A DNA stretch of 64,000 bases from JAEUIX01 sp046156035 (GCA_046156035.1 JBJXEW010000022.1:14963-78962); one strand, 5' to 3'. Positions 16,789 to 25,729 are shown, counted from the stretch's first letter. Made by a program: numbers and translations. The notes: a model not told the origin generated them from the letters alone.

Positions 16789-18819
16789 CTAGATCGCCGC
16801 CTGCCCCACGCCCGAGCCGCTCTGGCTGGGCCTGCGCAACCACCGGCCGATCGCCGGATCGGCGTACACCTCGGCCAACTCGCCCCCTTCGGCCACGTGC
16901 TTGCGGGCGATCGCCGTCGCCAGCAGCCCCATGAACAGCGGCTGCGGCCGCAGGGGCCGGCCCGTCAGTTCCGGGTGAAACTGCCCCGCGATGAAGAACG
17001 GGTGCGTGTTCGTGTCCGCGTCGAACCCCGCGGAGATTGCCGACCCGCCCGCCGCGGCACCACGGCCAACGCCATCCACCGGCTGGGCCAGTTCCAGCAT
17101 CTGCACGATCGGCTGCCTGGGGTGCCGCCCGCAGAAGATCAGCCCCGCCGCCTCCAGCCGCTCTACATACGCCGGCTCAACCTCGTAGCGGTGCCTGAAC
17201 CGCTCCCGCACGCTCGGCCGCCGGCCATACAGGAAGTGCGCCAGCGTCCCCTCGCGCAGCAGCACGTCCTGCCCGCCCAGCCGCATCGACCCGCCCAGCC
17301 CCTCGATCTTCTTCTGCTCGGGCAACTCGCTGATCACCGCGTGCGGCGTGCGCGGGTCAAACTCCGTGCTCGTCGCGTCCTGCAGGCCCAGCACGTTGCG
17401 GGCATACTCGATCACCGCCACCTGGAAGCCCAGGCAGATGCCCAGATACGGCAGGCCCGTCTGCCGCGCGTGCTTCACGCAACTGATCTTCCCCTCCACG
17501 CCGCGGCTGCCGAAGCCCCCCGGCACGATCACCGCATCCAGTTCGTCCATCCGCTCCGCCGCGAGCGTGTCGGTCAGTTCCGTCGTGTCCGTCCAGCGGA
17601 TCGCCACGTCGCACCCCAGGTGCGCCCCGCAGTGCTCCACGGCCTTGTCGATGCTCGCATAGGCATCGCGCAGGTGGGCATACTTGCCGGTGATGCCCAG
17701 CGTGATGCTGCGACGTTTCGGGTCCGTCAGCCGCCGCACGAACGTGCTCCACCGGTCGCGGGCACGGTCTTCCTGGGCCGCGTCCACACGGTCGTGCAGG
17801 TTCAGAATCGAGAGAATCTCGCGGTCCAGCCCGCTCTCTCGCATCTCATCCGGGATCGTGTAGATGCTCGGCCGGTCGTGCATGCTGAAGCACCGCTTCA
17901 GCGGCACGTTGGAGAACATGGCGATCTTCTCGCGCACATTATCCGTCACCTCCTCCGAAGCGCGGCAGGCGATCATGTGCGGCTGAATGCCCGCCTCCAT
18001 CAACCGCTTGATCCCCAGTTGCGCGGGCTTGCTCTTCTGCTCCCCCAGCGTCTCGGGCTTCATCACATAGGTCAGAGCCACGAAGCAGGTGCTTCCTTCC
18101 CCCTCCTCAAACGCCAGTTCGCGCAGGGCCTCGATGTAGAACCCGTTCTCGTAGTCGCCCACCGTGCCGCCGACCTCCACAAACACCACGTCCGCCGCGC
18201 GGCCGCCCGGTGTGCCGTCGCCCGCCAGCGCCAACTCGCGGATCTTGCGTTTCACCTCGCCTGTCACATGCGGGATCATCTGCACATCGCGCCCGAGGTA
18301 GTTGCCGCGCCGCTCGCGGTCCAGAATCTCCGAGAAGATCTGCCCGCTGGTGGTGAAGTTCTTGCGGGTCAGGTCCTGATCGAGCATCCGCTCGTACGTT
18401 CCCAGGTCCATGTCGCACTCGGTGCCGTCCTCGAGTACGAACACCTCGCCGTGCCGGTAGGGGTTGAGCGTGCCCGCATCAATGTTCAGGTAGCCCTCGA
18501 GCTTGATGGGCGCCACGACAAGGCCCTTGTCCTTGAGCAGTTTCGCCACGCTGGCCGCGAAGATGCCCTTGCCCAGGCCGCTCATCACAGTGCCGAACAC
18601 GATGATGTACTTGGGCCCGCCGCGCCGGTAGCCGGGCGGAATGGGGCTGTAGAACTCAGTTGCGGAGGTGTCCGCCGCGCCGGCGAGCAACCCGCCCGCG
18701 TGCCCTTCGGCCGCGCCGAACATGCCGCTCTCATCATCAGGAGTGGGGGGTGGTGCCGCGAATCGGCCGAGTTGACCGTGTGGTGCCGGACGCTTTGGTT
18801 CGCTGCGCTGGTCGGGCAT
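16789..18819 (-). CDS. pyrG: CTP synthase
   Basis: 676 aa, compared with about 540 for typical PyrG. It aminates UTP to CTP with glutamine as nitrogen donor. The synthase domain has KYIIVFGTVMSGLGKGIFAAS (P-loop), LNIDAGTLNPYRHGEVFVLEDG and the VGGTVGDYEN loop. The class I amidotransferase domain has VPGGFGSRGVEGK, the nucleophile in GICLGFQ (about Cys462) and QFHPE. The extra length is a roughly 75-residue N-terminal extension, low-complexity and rich in Pro/Gly/Ala, plus an insertion before HPFFIAGQFHPE. TACTCT five bases before ATG 18819 suggests a leaderless message. Confidence 0.95.
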   Translation of the reverse strand: MPDQRSEPKRPAPHGQLGRFAAPPPTPDDESGMFGAAEGHAGGLLAGAADTSATEFYSPIPPGYRRGGPKYIIVFGTVMSGLGKGIFAASVAKLLKDKGLVVAPIKLEGYLNIDAGTLNPYRHGEVFVLEDGTECDMDLGTYERMLDQDLTRKNFTTSGQIFSEILDRERRGNYLGRDVQMIPHVTGEVKRKIRELALAGDGTPGGRAADVVFVEVGGTVGDYENGFYIEALRELAFEEGEGSTCFVALTYVMKPETLGEQKSKPAQLGIKRLMEAGIQPHMIACRASEEVTDNVREKIAMFSNVPLKRCFSMHDRPSIYTIPDEMRESGLDREILSILNLHDRVDAAQEDRARDRWSTFVRRLTDPKRRSITLGITGKYAHLRDAYASIDKAVEHCGAHLGCDVAIRWTDTTELTDTLAAERMDELDAVIVPGGFGSRGVEGKISCVKHARQTGLPYLGICLGFQVAVIEYARNVLGLQDATSTEFDPRTPHAVISELPEQKKIEGLGGSMRLGGQDVLLREGTLAHFLYGRRPSVRERFRHRYEVEPAYVERLEAAGLIFCGRHPRQPIVQMLELAQPVDGVGRGAAAGGSAISAGFDADTNTHPFFIAGQFHPELTGRPLRPQPLFMGLLATAIARKHVAEGGELAEVYADPAIGRWLRRPSQSGSGVGQAAI

Positions 18820-18824
18820 GAGAC

Positions 18825-18830
18825 AGAGTA
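18825..18830 (-). promoter_or_regulatory. -10 box of pyrG
   Basis: TACTCT on the minus strand, five bases before ATG 18819. A possible -35, TTGAGA, lies 19 bp further upstream. Confidence 0.5.
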
Positions 18831-18879
18831 GGGCGACTTTCCCGCGCGGTCTCAACTTTCCACAGAGGAGGTGAGACGT

Positions 18880-18962
18880 GACAGGGGACAGGTGACAGCC
18901 AAACCCTGTCGCCGCTCTGTTCCGGCTCTCACCTGTCCCCTATCCCCTATCCCCTGTCCCCT
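18880..18962. repeat. Inverted low-complexity repeat of the CTGTCCCCTATCCCC family
   Basis: GGGGACAGGTGA (18884-18895) is exactly complementary to TCACCTGTCCCC (18929-18940). The right side continues as an imperfect tandem of TATCCCC/TGTCCCC that runs into the stop codon of the MoxR gene. A related run is at 45861-45895. Confidence 0.75.
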
Positions 18963-19902
18963 ACACCGGGCTGGGCACCCCCTGCGCAATCGACTCCACG
19001 AGCCGTTCCACATCACGCGGGCCCTGGGCCGCCTCCGGCCGCACGATCACCCGATGCGCCACCACCGCCGCCACGTTCTCGGCGATGTCGTCCGGCACCA
19101 CGTAATCCCGCCCGTTCAGGAGCGCCGTCGCCCGCGCCGCCTGCGCCAAACTGAGCCCCCCCCGCGGCGACAGGCCCACCATCAGCGACTCGTGCCCGCG
19201 CGTCGCCGTTGCGATCGCGATGATGTAGTCCACCAGCGTCTCGTCCAGACGCACCGCGTCCGTCGCCGCCTGCAGTTCAACCACCTGCCGCGACGAGATC
19301 ACCGGCTCCAGGCGCGGCAAACTGGTCGCCGACGGCCTCAGCGTCAGCACCCGGGCCTCATCCTCCGGCGACGGATACCCCAGGCTGATCCGCATCAGGA
19401 ACCGGTCCAACTGGTTCTCGGGCAGCGCAAACGTCCCCTCGAAGGTCGAGGGGTTCTGCGTCGCCACAAGCATGAACGGCGGGCTCAGCGCGTGGGTCTT
19501 CCCGTCCATCGTCACCGCCGCCTCGTTCATCGCCTCCAGGAGCGCCGCCTGCGTGCGCGGCGTGGCCCGGTTGATCTCATCCGCCAGCACGATGTTCGCA
19601 AAGATCGGCCCCGGTCGGAACTCAAAGCCCCCCGTCTCACGCACAAACACGCTCGAACCAAGGATGTCCGCGGGGAGCAGGTCCGGTGTCAGTTGCACGC
19701 GTGAGAATGTGCAGTTCACCGCCCGCGCCAGGGCTCCGGCCAGGAGCGTCTTGCCCACGCCGGGCACATCTTCGATCAGGCAGTGCCCGCGTGCGAGAAG
19801 GCAGCACACCACGCGGTTGATGGCCATCGTGTTGCCCAGATACACGCCGCCCACCACTTCGCGCAGCCGCGCGGCCAGAGAGATCAGGTCAGCGCGGCTC
19901 AC
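18961..19902 (-). CDS. MoxR-family AAA+ ATPase
   Basis: 313 aa from GTG 19902; GTG 19965 would add 21 residues. Walker A is EDVPGVGKTLLAGALA, Walker B is FANIVLADEINRATPRTQAALLEAM, sensor 1 is FMLVATQNPSTFEGTFALPE followed by NQLDRFLMRISLGYPSPEDE, and the lid has GLSPRGGLSLAQAARATALL. MoxR ATPases remodel or activate partner proteins, often VWA-domain proteins. The usual DUF58 and VWA partners are not next to it here, so it stands alone upstream of pyrG. Confidence 0.92.
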   Translation of the reverse strand: MSRADLISLAARLREVVGGVYLGNTMAINRVVCCLLARGHCLIEDVPGVGKTLLAGALARAVNCTFSRVQLTPDLLPADILGSSVFVRETGGFEFRPGPIFANIVLADEINRATPRTQAALLEAMNEAAVTMDGKTHALSPPFMLVATQNPSTFEGTFALPENQLDRFLMRISLGYPSPEDEARVLTLRPSATSLPRLEPVISSRQVVELQAATDAVRLDETLVDYIIAIATATRGHESLMVGLSPRGGLSLAQAARATALLNGRDYVVPDDIAENVAAVVAHRVIVRPEAAQGPRDVERLVESIAQGVPSPV

Positions 19903-20104
19903 AGTTGTGCCATCCCGGCTCGGGGCGTGTCCATTGGGCGAGATGATAGAACGCGCACCATCCACGACCGCACCCTCATTCTGCAGGCCCGAACCGGCCT
20001 GCGTCCGCGACGCCAGACCACACGCACACCACGGCCCTGTACGCCCCGCAGCCCCCGCGGTTCCCTCGTGTGCAGGCCAATCCGCTATGCTCCTCTGAAT
20101 TCGG

Positions 20105-21148
20105 ATGCCCCCTCCCCACCCGCACGATCGTTCTCCCGAGTCCGCCGGTACCACCCCCGACCCGGTGCCGCGCCGTGCCTCGCCTGACGAGCCCGAGCGG
20201 GAGATCGACCTTGGCACCGACCGCGAACTGGACCTCAGCCTGTCGGGCAAACTCCCCTGCGTCTCGTGCGGCTACAACCTCCAGGGCCTCTCGGTGCTGG
20301 GCGTGTGCCCGGAGTGCGGGTCCGCGGTGCGGGCCGCGATCCTCGCGATGGTCGATCCCCTCGCCGATGAACTCCGCCCCATCCGCCACCCGCGGCTGGT
20401 GGCCTCTGGGCTGCTCCTCTGGTCGCTGGGCGGCATGCTCGCCGTCCTCATCGCGTGGTACGTCGTCATCGCCGGCGCAACCCTCACCTGGCGCGGCACG
20501 CTCCCCTGGACGCAGCCCTGGGACAGCATCACTCTCTGCGTCGCCGGGTCCATCTGGGTCTCGGGCCTGGGCGCGCTGGCGCTCGTGCGGCCCCACGCCG
20601 GGCTTGGCAAGAACAACGTGCTGCTCGCCGGCCTTGCCTGCCTCGCGTACGTGCCCATGGGCTACGTCGCCATGCACCTGGTTGATCTCACGTCGCAGCG
20701 CACCATGCTGGTGGGGGCAGACTGGTGGGGCGGCCCGATCGACCGCATCATCCTCCGCTTCGCCATCTGCCTTCTGCTGATCGTGGTGCTGGTGGGTCTG
20801 CGCCCCAACGCCCGCATTTTGGTGGCCCGCTCCTTGGCCATGCGCCAGGGCCGGGTCGATCGCCAGACCATGCTCGTGATGGCCGGGGTGGTCTTGCTCG
20901 TCATGGTTTCCGACGTCGTCGGCCTCACGGGTTCGCGTTTCATCGTGGGCGGCCGATGGGCCGAGAGTTTGCGAACGTTCGCGACCGCCGGCATGCTGGT
21001 CGGCTCGCTCCTCTTCTCCATCGGGGTGGCCGGCGCCGCCATCGACTGCATCCGCATCGCCCGCGCCGTGCTCTCGCCACTGCCCGGGCCGCGTCAGGTC
21101 TTCAGTGACGCTTTCCGCGACACGCCCACCACCGGCGGCGGGCAGTGA
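20105..21148 (+). CDS. Zinc-ribbon multi-pass membrane protein, hypothetical
   Basis: 347 aa. After about 48 hydrophilic residues comes the zinc ribbon CVSCGYNLQGLSVLGVCPECG, then about seven hydrophobic segments (for example LLLWSLGGMLAVLIAWYVVI, FAICLLLIVVLVGL and MAGVVLLVMVSDVVGL). The ribbon is nearly the same as in the protein at 32.5 kb (CAKCGYNLIGLKRTGICPECG), so the two are paralogues of a lineage family with unknown function. A -10-like TATGCT is at 20086-20091, 13 bases before the ATG. It is divergent from the MoxR gene. Confidence 0.7.
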   Translation: MPPPHPHDRSPESAGTTPDPVPRRASPDEPEREIDLGTDRELDLSLSGKLPCVSCGYNLQGLSVLGVCPECGSAVRAAILAMVDPLADELRPIRHPRLVASGLLLWSLGGMLAVLIAWYVVIAGATLTWRGTLPWTQPWDSITLCVAGSIWVSGLGALALVRPHAGLGKNNVLLAGLACLAYVPMGYVAMHLVDLTSQRTMLVGADWWGGPIDRIILRFAICLLLIVVLVGLRPNARILVARSLAMRQGRVDRQTMLVMAGVVLLVMVSDVVGLTGSRFIVGGRWAESLRTFATAGMLVGSLLFSIGVAGAAIDCIRIARAVLSPLPGPRQVFSDAFRDTPTTGGGQ

Positions 21149-21162
21149 AGGCAATTCCCGGA

Positions 21163-21262
21163 TTGAAACACGGACGGCAGAGCCGGATTGCAACACGGAG
21201 GCCACGGAGCGCCACGGAGCAACGCGCGATCTCCGTGTATCTCTGTGTGCTCCGTGTTTCAA
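21163..21262. repeat. Inverted repeat of the CACGGAG family
   Basis: TTGAAACACGGA (21163-21174) is the exact complement of TCCGTGTTTCAA (21251-21262). Between them lie direct repeats of (C)CACGGAG(G/C) and their inverted counterparts CTCCGTG. It fills the gap between two genes and could form a long hairpin in RNA. Confidence 0.75.
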
Positions 21263-21310
21263 CGCCTTTTTCCCGATGCTTGGGCCGGTTGCACCCGCAA
21301 CGATCCTCTC

Positions 21311-21733
21311 ATGTCCCCGGCGCTGCAAAGACGCTTCGACGCCCTCCTGCAAGACGCGATCAATGCGCTCCCGCCCGCCTACGCGCGGCTTCTGGAGGAA
21401 ATCCCCATCGTCGCCGAAGACCGGCCCTCCGCCGCGCTCGTCGCCGAACTCAAGAAAGACGGCGTGATTCCTGCCGATGCCCCGCCGGACGACGACGAAC
21501 TCTGCGGCCTGCACTCTGGGGTCGCCATCACCGAGCAGTCCGTCGAGTCCTCCGGGCAACTGCCGCCCACCATCCACGTCTTCCGCGAAGGCATCGTGTC
21601 GCTCGCCGGCGGCTGGGATCAGGACCACGCCGACGACGAGATCTACGAAGAGGTCCGCATCACTCTTCTGCACGAGATGGGCCACCACTTCGGCCTCGAT
21701 GAAGACGATCTTGACGCGCTCGGCTACGCCTGA
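21311..21733 (+). CDS. Zincin-like metallopeptidase family protein
   Basis: 140 aa, the normal size for this minimal zincin family. The zinc-binding HExxH motif is LLHEMGHHFGLDEDDLDALGYA (His121, Glu122, His125), close to the C-terminus as expected. The N-terminal part (FDALLQDAINALPPAYARLLEEIPIVAEDRP) is also family-like. Cytosolic, substrate unknown. It is followed 9 bp later by another zinc peptidase gene and then dapF; the three are probably cotranscribed. Confidence 0.85.
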   Translation: MSPALQRRFDALLQDAINALPPAYARLLEEIPIVAEDRPSAALVAELKKDGVIPADAPPDDDELCGLHSGVAITEQSVESSGQLPPTIHVFREGIVSLAGGWDQDHADDEIYEEVRITLLHEMGHHFGLDEDDLDALGYA

Positions 21734-21742
21734 GCCGATACC

Positions 21743-23317
21743 TTGCGTCCGTGCGCGTTCCCCTACGCTGCGCTTCCTTTGATCCAGGTTCTGCTCATCC
21801 TGACCATCGCCGCGATCCTCGCGCGAGACCCCGCCGGCAAGCCCCCCGGCCTGATGTTCTTCTCCTCCGAGGGCATCCTCTTTCTCTGGCTCGTCCCCCT
21901 CATCGTCATCGGCGCTGTCAGCCACGCCCTTCTCCACTGGGCGGCCTCGCGCCTCGACCGCACCGGCTCCTGGCGCGTGGTCTCTGCGACGGACTGGACG
22001 CTGGGCATCGCCCGCTGGGCCGCCCTGCTCTGGCACGTCTTCAGCATCCTGCTGCTCGGCGGCCTTGATGTGGTCCGCCGCGCCATCGGCGACCAGATCG
22101 CCCTTGACGAACTCGCCGCCACGCTCCCCCTCCTCGCCCTCTTCGCCTACCTCTGGTACGCCGCGTTCCCTGTCGAGCGCCGCCTGCGCGAGGCCGTGCT
22201 TCTGCGCCAACTCGATTCCGGTGTGCCCATCCACGCGCCGCCGTCTCGCGGACGCTTCGTCCTCCTCCAGTTCCGCCACCAGGTGCTCATCGTGGTGGTG
22301 CCCATCGCCATCCTTCTCGCGTGGTCCGAGGGGTGGTGGCGTCTGCTCGCCCGCTGGTATCCGCACGGTTCGCCCGCGCAGGTCTCCGCCGCGCACACCG
22401 CCCTCCAACTCCTCGGCGTCCTCCTCTCCCTCGCTCTGCTCCCACCCCTCTTCCGCCTCCTGTGGCACACCACCCGCATCGGCCCCGGCCCCCTTCGAGA
22501 TGACCTGCTCGCCCTCTGCCGCGCCCAGCGTGTGCGCGTGCGCGATGTGCTGGTGTGGCGCACGCACGGCTCCATGATCAACGGCTGCGTGCTGGGCCTG
22601 TGGGGCCCGCTGCGATACGTCCTTCTCACCGATGCCCTCCTCGATTCCCTCCCGCGCGACGAGGTGCAGGCCGTGATGGGCCACGAAGTCGGCCACGTCG
22701 TGCGCTGGCACATCCCCTGGCTGCTTGCCGCCATCCTGGCGTGCACCGGAGGCTGCGTGCTCGTTGCCGACCTCCTCGCCCGTGCCTTCAACCTCACCGA
22801 GCCGGACTCACCCGTGGGTGGGGCGGGGGGGGCGTTGCTCTCGATCACCCTTGCCGTGTGCGCGCTCGCTGGCGGCCTGCTGCTCTTCGGCTTCATCAGC
22901 CGCCGCTTCGAGTGGCAGGCCGATGCCTTTGCCGCGCAGCATCTTTCAGGGTGGCGCAAGTCGGATGCTGGCTCCGCCCGCGGCACCGTCACGCCCGAGG
23001 CCGCGCACGCCATGATCGCCGCCCTCCACGCGGTCTCTCGCCTCAACCACGTGGCCCCGCGCCGTTTCTCTTTCCGCCACGGCTCCATCGCCCGCCGCGT
23101 GGCCAACCTCCGCGCCCTCATCGGCCAGCCGCTCTCCGCCCTCCCCATCGACCGCCACGTGCGCATCATCAAGGGCCTGTGCGCCATCGTCCTCGCGATC
23201 GTCCTCGCCGCCGCGGCATACGAATCGCTTTCGTTCCGTACCCCGCCTTCCGCAAACGCGCCCCCGGACACGCACGCGGCGGTCAACGACCCATCGCCAC
23301 CAGGCAGCACACCGTGA
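21743..23317 (+). CDS. M48-family membrane metallopeptidase
   Basis: 524 aa. Related to HtpX/Ste24 proteases that cut membrane proteins. The catalytic motif VMGHEVGHVVRWH (HEVGH about residues 314-318) is followed by the third-ligand region FEWQADAFAAQ. About eight hydrophobic segments surround it, with four before the catalytic domain. The start is uncertain: TTG 21743 is the longest, and a TTG at codon 13 is possible. The stop overlaps the dapF GTG by 4 bases (GTGA), so translation is coupled. Confidence 0.85.
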   Translation: MRPCAFPYAALPLIQVLLILTIAAILARDPAGKPPGLMFFSSEGILFLWLVPLIVIGAVSHALLHWAASRLDRTGSWRVVSATDWTLGIARWAALLWHVFSILLLGGLDVVRRAIGDQIALDELAATLPLLALFAYLWYAAFPVERRLREAVLLRQLDSGVPIHAPPSRGRFVLLQFRHQVLIVVVPIAILLAWSEGWWRLLARWYPHGSPAQVSAAHTALQLLGVLLSLALLPPLFRLLWHTTRIGPGPLRDDLLALCRAQRVRVRDVLVWRTHGSMINGCVLGLWGPLRYVLLTDALLDSLPRDEVQAVMGHEVGHVVRWHIPWLLAAILACTGGCVLVADLLARAFNLTEPDSPVGGAGGALLSITLAVCALAGGLLLFGFISRRFEWQADAFAAQHLSGWRKSDAGSARGTVTPEAAHAMIAALHAVSRLNHVAPRRFSFRHGSIARRVANLRALIGQPLSALPIDRHVRIIKGLCAIVLAIVLAAAAYESLSFRTPPSANAPPDTHAAVNDPSPPGSTP

Positions 23318-24204
23318 GCATCCCCTTCGTCAAAATGCACGGCCTCGGCAACGACTACATCTACGTCGATGCCTTCTCTCGCCCCGACTTCGCCGCACGC
23401 AAAGACCTTCCCGCGCTCGCCCGCGCCATGAGCCACCGCCACACCGGCATCGGCGCCGACGGCCTCATCCTCGTCTGCCGCCCTCCAGACCCGCTCTCCG
23501 CCGATGTGCGCATGCGCATGTTCAACGCCGACGGCTCCGAATCGCAGATGTGCGGCAACGGCATCCGCTGCGTCGCCAAGTTCGCCCACGACCGCCTCGG
23601 CATCCGCCCCGCCCCCCCCGCCGCCATGCGCATCCACACCCTGCGCGGCATCCTCTCCATCACCTACACCGCCGCTTCCGACCGCCTCACCTCCGCCACC
23701 GTCAACATGGGCGAACCCATTCTCGACCTTGCCGCAATCCCCGTTGATGCCGCGCAACTCACAACGCTGTCGGCCTACCCGCCGCGCACCAAGCCGCACG
23801 AACACCCCCTCAGCGTGCTGGGCCGCGAACTCGTCTGCACGTTTGTCTCCATGGGCAACCCCCACGCGGTCTTCTTCAACCAATCGCTCGACCTCGCCGT
23901 CCTCGGCCCTGCAATCGAGAACCATCTCGCCTTCCCCCAGCGCATCAACGCCCACGCTGTGCAGGTTTCCACTCCCACCGCCGCCACCATGCACACCTGG
24001 GAGCGCGGCAGCGGCCTCACCCAAGCCTGCGGCACCGGCGCGTGCGCCGTCCTCGTCGCCGGCGTCCTCACCGGCCGCCTCGCCCGTGCCGCCACGCTCA
24101 CGCTCCCCGGCGGCACCCTCGCCATCCGCTGGGATGAACCCACGAATCACGTCTTCATGACCGGCCCCGCCACCGAGGTGTTCGAGGGCACCTGGCCCGA
24201 GTAG
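23314..24204 (+). CDS. dapF: Diaminopimelate epimerase
   Basis: 296 aa. Converts LL- to meso-diaminopimelate for lysine and peptidoglycan synthesis. Both catalytic cysteines are present: NADGSESQMCGNGIRC (Cys80) and GLTQACGTGACAVLVAG (Cys239). The N-terminus FVKMHGLGNDYIYVDAF is diagnostic. The start is the GTG that overlaps the preceding M48 stop. This supports a DAP-type peptidoglycan or at least DAP-route lysine synthesis. Confidence 0.97.
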   Translation: MSIPFVKMHGLGNDYIYVDAFSRPDFAARKDLPALARAMSHRHTGIGADGLILVCRPPDPLSADVRMRMFNADGSESQMCGNGIRCVAKFAHDRLGIRPAPPAAMRIHTLRGILSITYTAASDRLTSATVNMGEPILDLAAIPVDAAQLTTLSAYPPRTKPHEHPLSVLGRELVCTFVSMGNPHAVFFNQSLDLAVLGPAIENHLAFPQRINAHAVQVSTPTAATMHTWERGSGLTQACGTGACAVLVAGVLTGRLARAATLTLPGGTLAIRWDEPTNHVFMTGPATEVFEGTWPE

Positions 24205-24231
24205 GTTGTGCCTTGGGTGGTCCGTTGTCCT

Positions 24232-24362
24232 CATCCCCCTCCGGTCCCACCGGAGGGGGTGGTCGCGGCAGCGACCGGGGGAGGTGCCTTCTGTGTCCTC
24301 CCCCGTCTTCGGTCGCCGTGGCGACCTCAGCCACCCCCTCCGCTCGGAAGCGGAGGGGGATG
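24232..24362. repeat. Large composite inverted repeat between dapF and the M20 peptidase gene
   Basis: The left arm (24232-24284) reads CATCCCCCTCCGG, CCGGAGGGGGTGG, then GCGACCGGGGGAGG. The right arm (24297-24362) is its inverted version (CCTCCCCCGTC, GGTCGCC, CCACCCCCTCCGC, GCGGAGGGGGATG). Each arm itself contains a hairpin (CCTCCGGTCCCACCGGAGG; TCCGCTCGGAAGCGGA). Confidence 0.8.
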
Positions 24363-24389
24363 CGAATGCCGAGTGGGCGGCTCTCCCGC

Positions 24390-24395
24390 TACCTT
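24390..24395 (+). promoter_or_regulatory. -10 box of the M20 peptidase gene
   Basis: TACCTT, six bases before ATG 24402. Confidence 0.45.
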
Positions 24396-24401
24396 TTCCC
24401 C

Positions 24402-25652
24402 ATGCCCCTCTCCGCCATCGAACAACGCGTCACCACCGAGATCGCCTCGCGGTCTGCCGCGTTGCTTGATGACCTGCGCCTGCACGTGGAAACACCCACG
24501 GGTGGGGGCGGTTTCGAGTCCGCCGCGCTTCAGGAAACCCGCGAGCGTTTCCGCACGCGCCTCGCCGCACTCGGAGCCACCGCCACACTCGTTCCCGGCG
24601 ACCCGAAGCCTGACTGGCTCTGGTCCGGTTCCGAAGCGCCCGCGCCCTCTGCATCCGCACCCGCCGCGCCGCCCACGCTCATTTGCTCACGCCTCACGCC
24701 CGGCAACATAACCTCCCGCATCCTCATCGCCGGCCACTTGGACACTGTGCACGACCCGGCTTCTTCGTTCCGTACCCTCTCCATCTCGCCCGACAAAAAA
24801 ACCGCCACCGGTCCCGGCTGTGTAGACATGAAGGGTGGCCTCGTCATCGCCCTCGCCGCGCTCGAATCGCTCGAAACCTGCGGCATCCGCCCCGCCTTCA
24901 CGTTCCTCTTCAACAGCGATGAGGAGACCGGCTCCTACCACTCCGAGCGCGCCCTGCGTGCCCAGGCCGCGCTCCACGACATCGGCCTCGCCCTCGAACC
25001 CGCCATGGCCAACGGCGCCCTCGCCACCACCCGCGGCGGCAGCGGCCAGTTCATCCTCCAGGCCTTCGGCACCGCCGCGCACGTCGGCAGAGACTTCGCC
25101 TCCGGCCGCTCCGCCGTCGTCGCCCTCGCCCGCGCCATAGACCGTGCCGCAGCCCTCTCCGACCCTGCCCGCGGCATCTGCGTCAACATCGGCCCCCTGC
25201 GCGGCGGCACCGCCACGAACGTCGTCCCAGACTCCGCCGCGGCGTGGGGCAACGTCCGCTTCTCCGGCCCCGCCGATGCGGCCGCGCTCGCTTCGCAACT
25301 CGATGCACTCGCAACCGCCGACCCCGTGGCCCTGCCGCGCATCGCCGTGCAGCGCAGTTTCAACCGCCCCGCCAAGCCGCTCACGCCGGGCACAGAGCGC
25401 CTCGCCGATCTCGCCGCGGCGGTCGCGGGCGACCTCGGCCAGGCCCTTCCCTTCGGCTCCACCGCGGGTGTGTGCGATGGCAACATCCTGCAAGACGCCG
25501 GCCTGCCCACCATCGACACGCTCGGCGTGCGCGGCGGCGGCCTGCACACACCGCAGGAATGGATCGACCTCTCCAGCCTCGTGGAGCGCTGCCAGTTGCT
25601 CGCGCTGCTCATCATGCGGCTGGGTACCCCCACTCTCCGAGTGGGGTCTTGA
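24402..25652 (+). CDS. M20-family metallopeptidase (CPG2-like)
   Basis: 416 aa. M20 enzymes are dizinc peptidases/deacylases. Metal-ligand motifs are ILIAGHLDTVHDP, GPGCVDMKGGLVIAL and NSDEETGSYHS (catalytic Glu plus metal Glu); the last ligand lies in GGGLHTPQEWIDL. The dimerisation domain contains GTAAHVGRDFASGRSAVVALARA. The overall pattern is like carboxypeptidase G2. The last residues, GTPTLRVGS, are encoded by the first copy of a palindromic repeat (25628-25646), so the native C-terminus has been replaced or extended by repeat sequence. The preceding frame is open, but that part is repeat. Confidence 0.88.
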   Translation: MPLSAIEQRVTTEIASRSAALLDDLRLHVETPTGGGGFESAALQETRERFRTRLAALGATATLVPGDPKPDWLWSGSEAPAPSASAPAAPPTLICSRLTPGNITSRILIAGHLDTVHDPASSFRTLSISPDKKTATGPGCVDMKGGLVIALAALESLETCGIRPAFTFLFNSDEETGSYHSERALRAQAALHDIGLALEPAMANGALATTRGGSGQFILQAFGTAAHVGRDFASGRSAVVALARAIDRAAALSDPARGICVNIGPLRGGTATNVVPDSAAAWGNVRFSGPADAAALASQLDALATADPVALPRIAVQRSFNRPAKPLTPGTERLADLAAAVAGDLGQALPFGSTAGVCDGNILQDAGLPTIDTLGVRGGGLHTPQEWIDLSSLVERCQLLALLIMRLGTPTLRVGS

Positions 25653-25717
25653 TTCTGGGTACCCCCACGCTCCGCGTGGGGCCTTGTGCCTTTGCGTACC
25701 CCCACGCTCCGCGTGGG
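25628..25717. repeat. Three palindromes of the CCCCACGCTCCGCGTGGGG type in tandem
   Basis: Stem-loops at 25628-25646 (CCCCACTC TCC GAGTGGGG), 25663-25681 (CCCCACGC TCC GCGTGGGG) and 25701-25717 (CCCACGC TCC GCGTGGG), each preceded by GGTAC or GTAC. The first copy shows compensatory changes (ACTC/GAGT), so the stem is conserved rather than the sequence. Confidence 0.88.
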
Positions 25718-25729
25718 TCATGGGTCTTT

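Noticed and set aside
16897..18831. 644-codon plus-strand frame opposite pyrG
   Set aside because: pyrG motifs occupy the minus strand throughout.
18856..18866. DnaA box (TTTCCACAG) upstream of pyrG
   Set aside because: Single imperfect match, 11 kb from the skew switch, no cluster.
19976..22711. 911-codon minus-strand frame
   Set aside because: Gly/Glu/Ala/His-rich shadow of the zinc-ribbon, zincin and M48 genes, whose motifs are on the plus strand.
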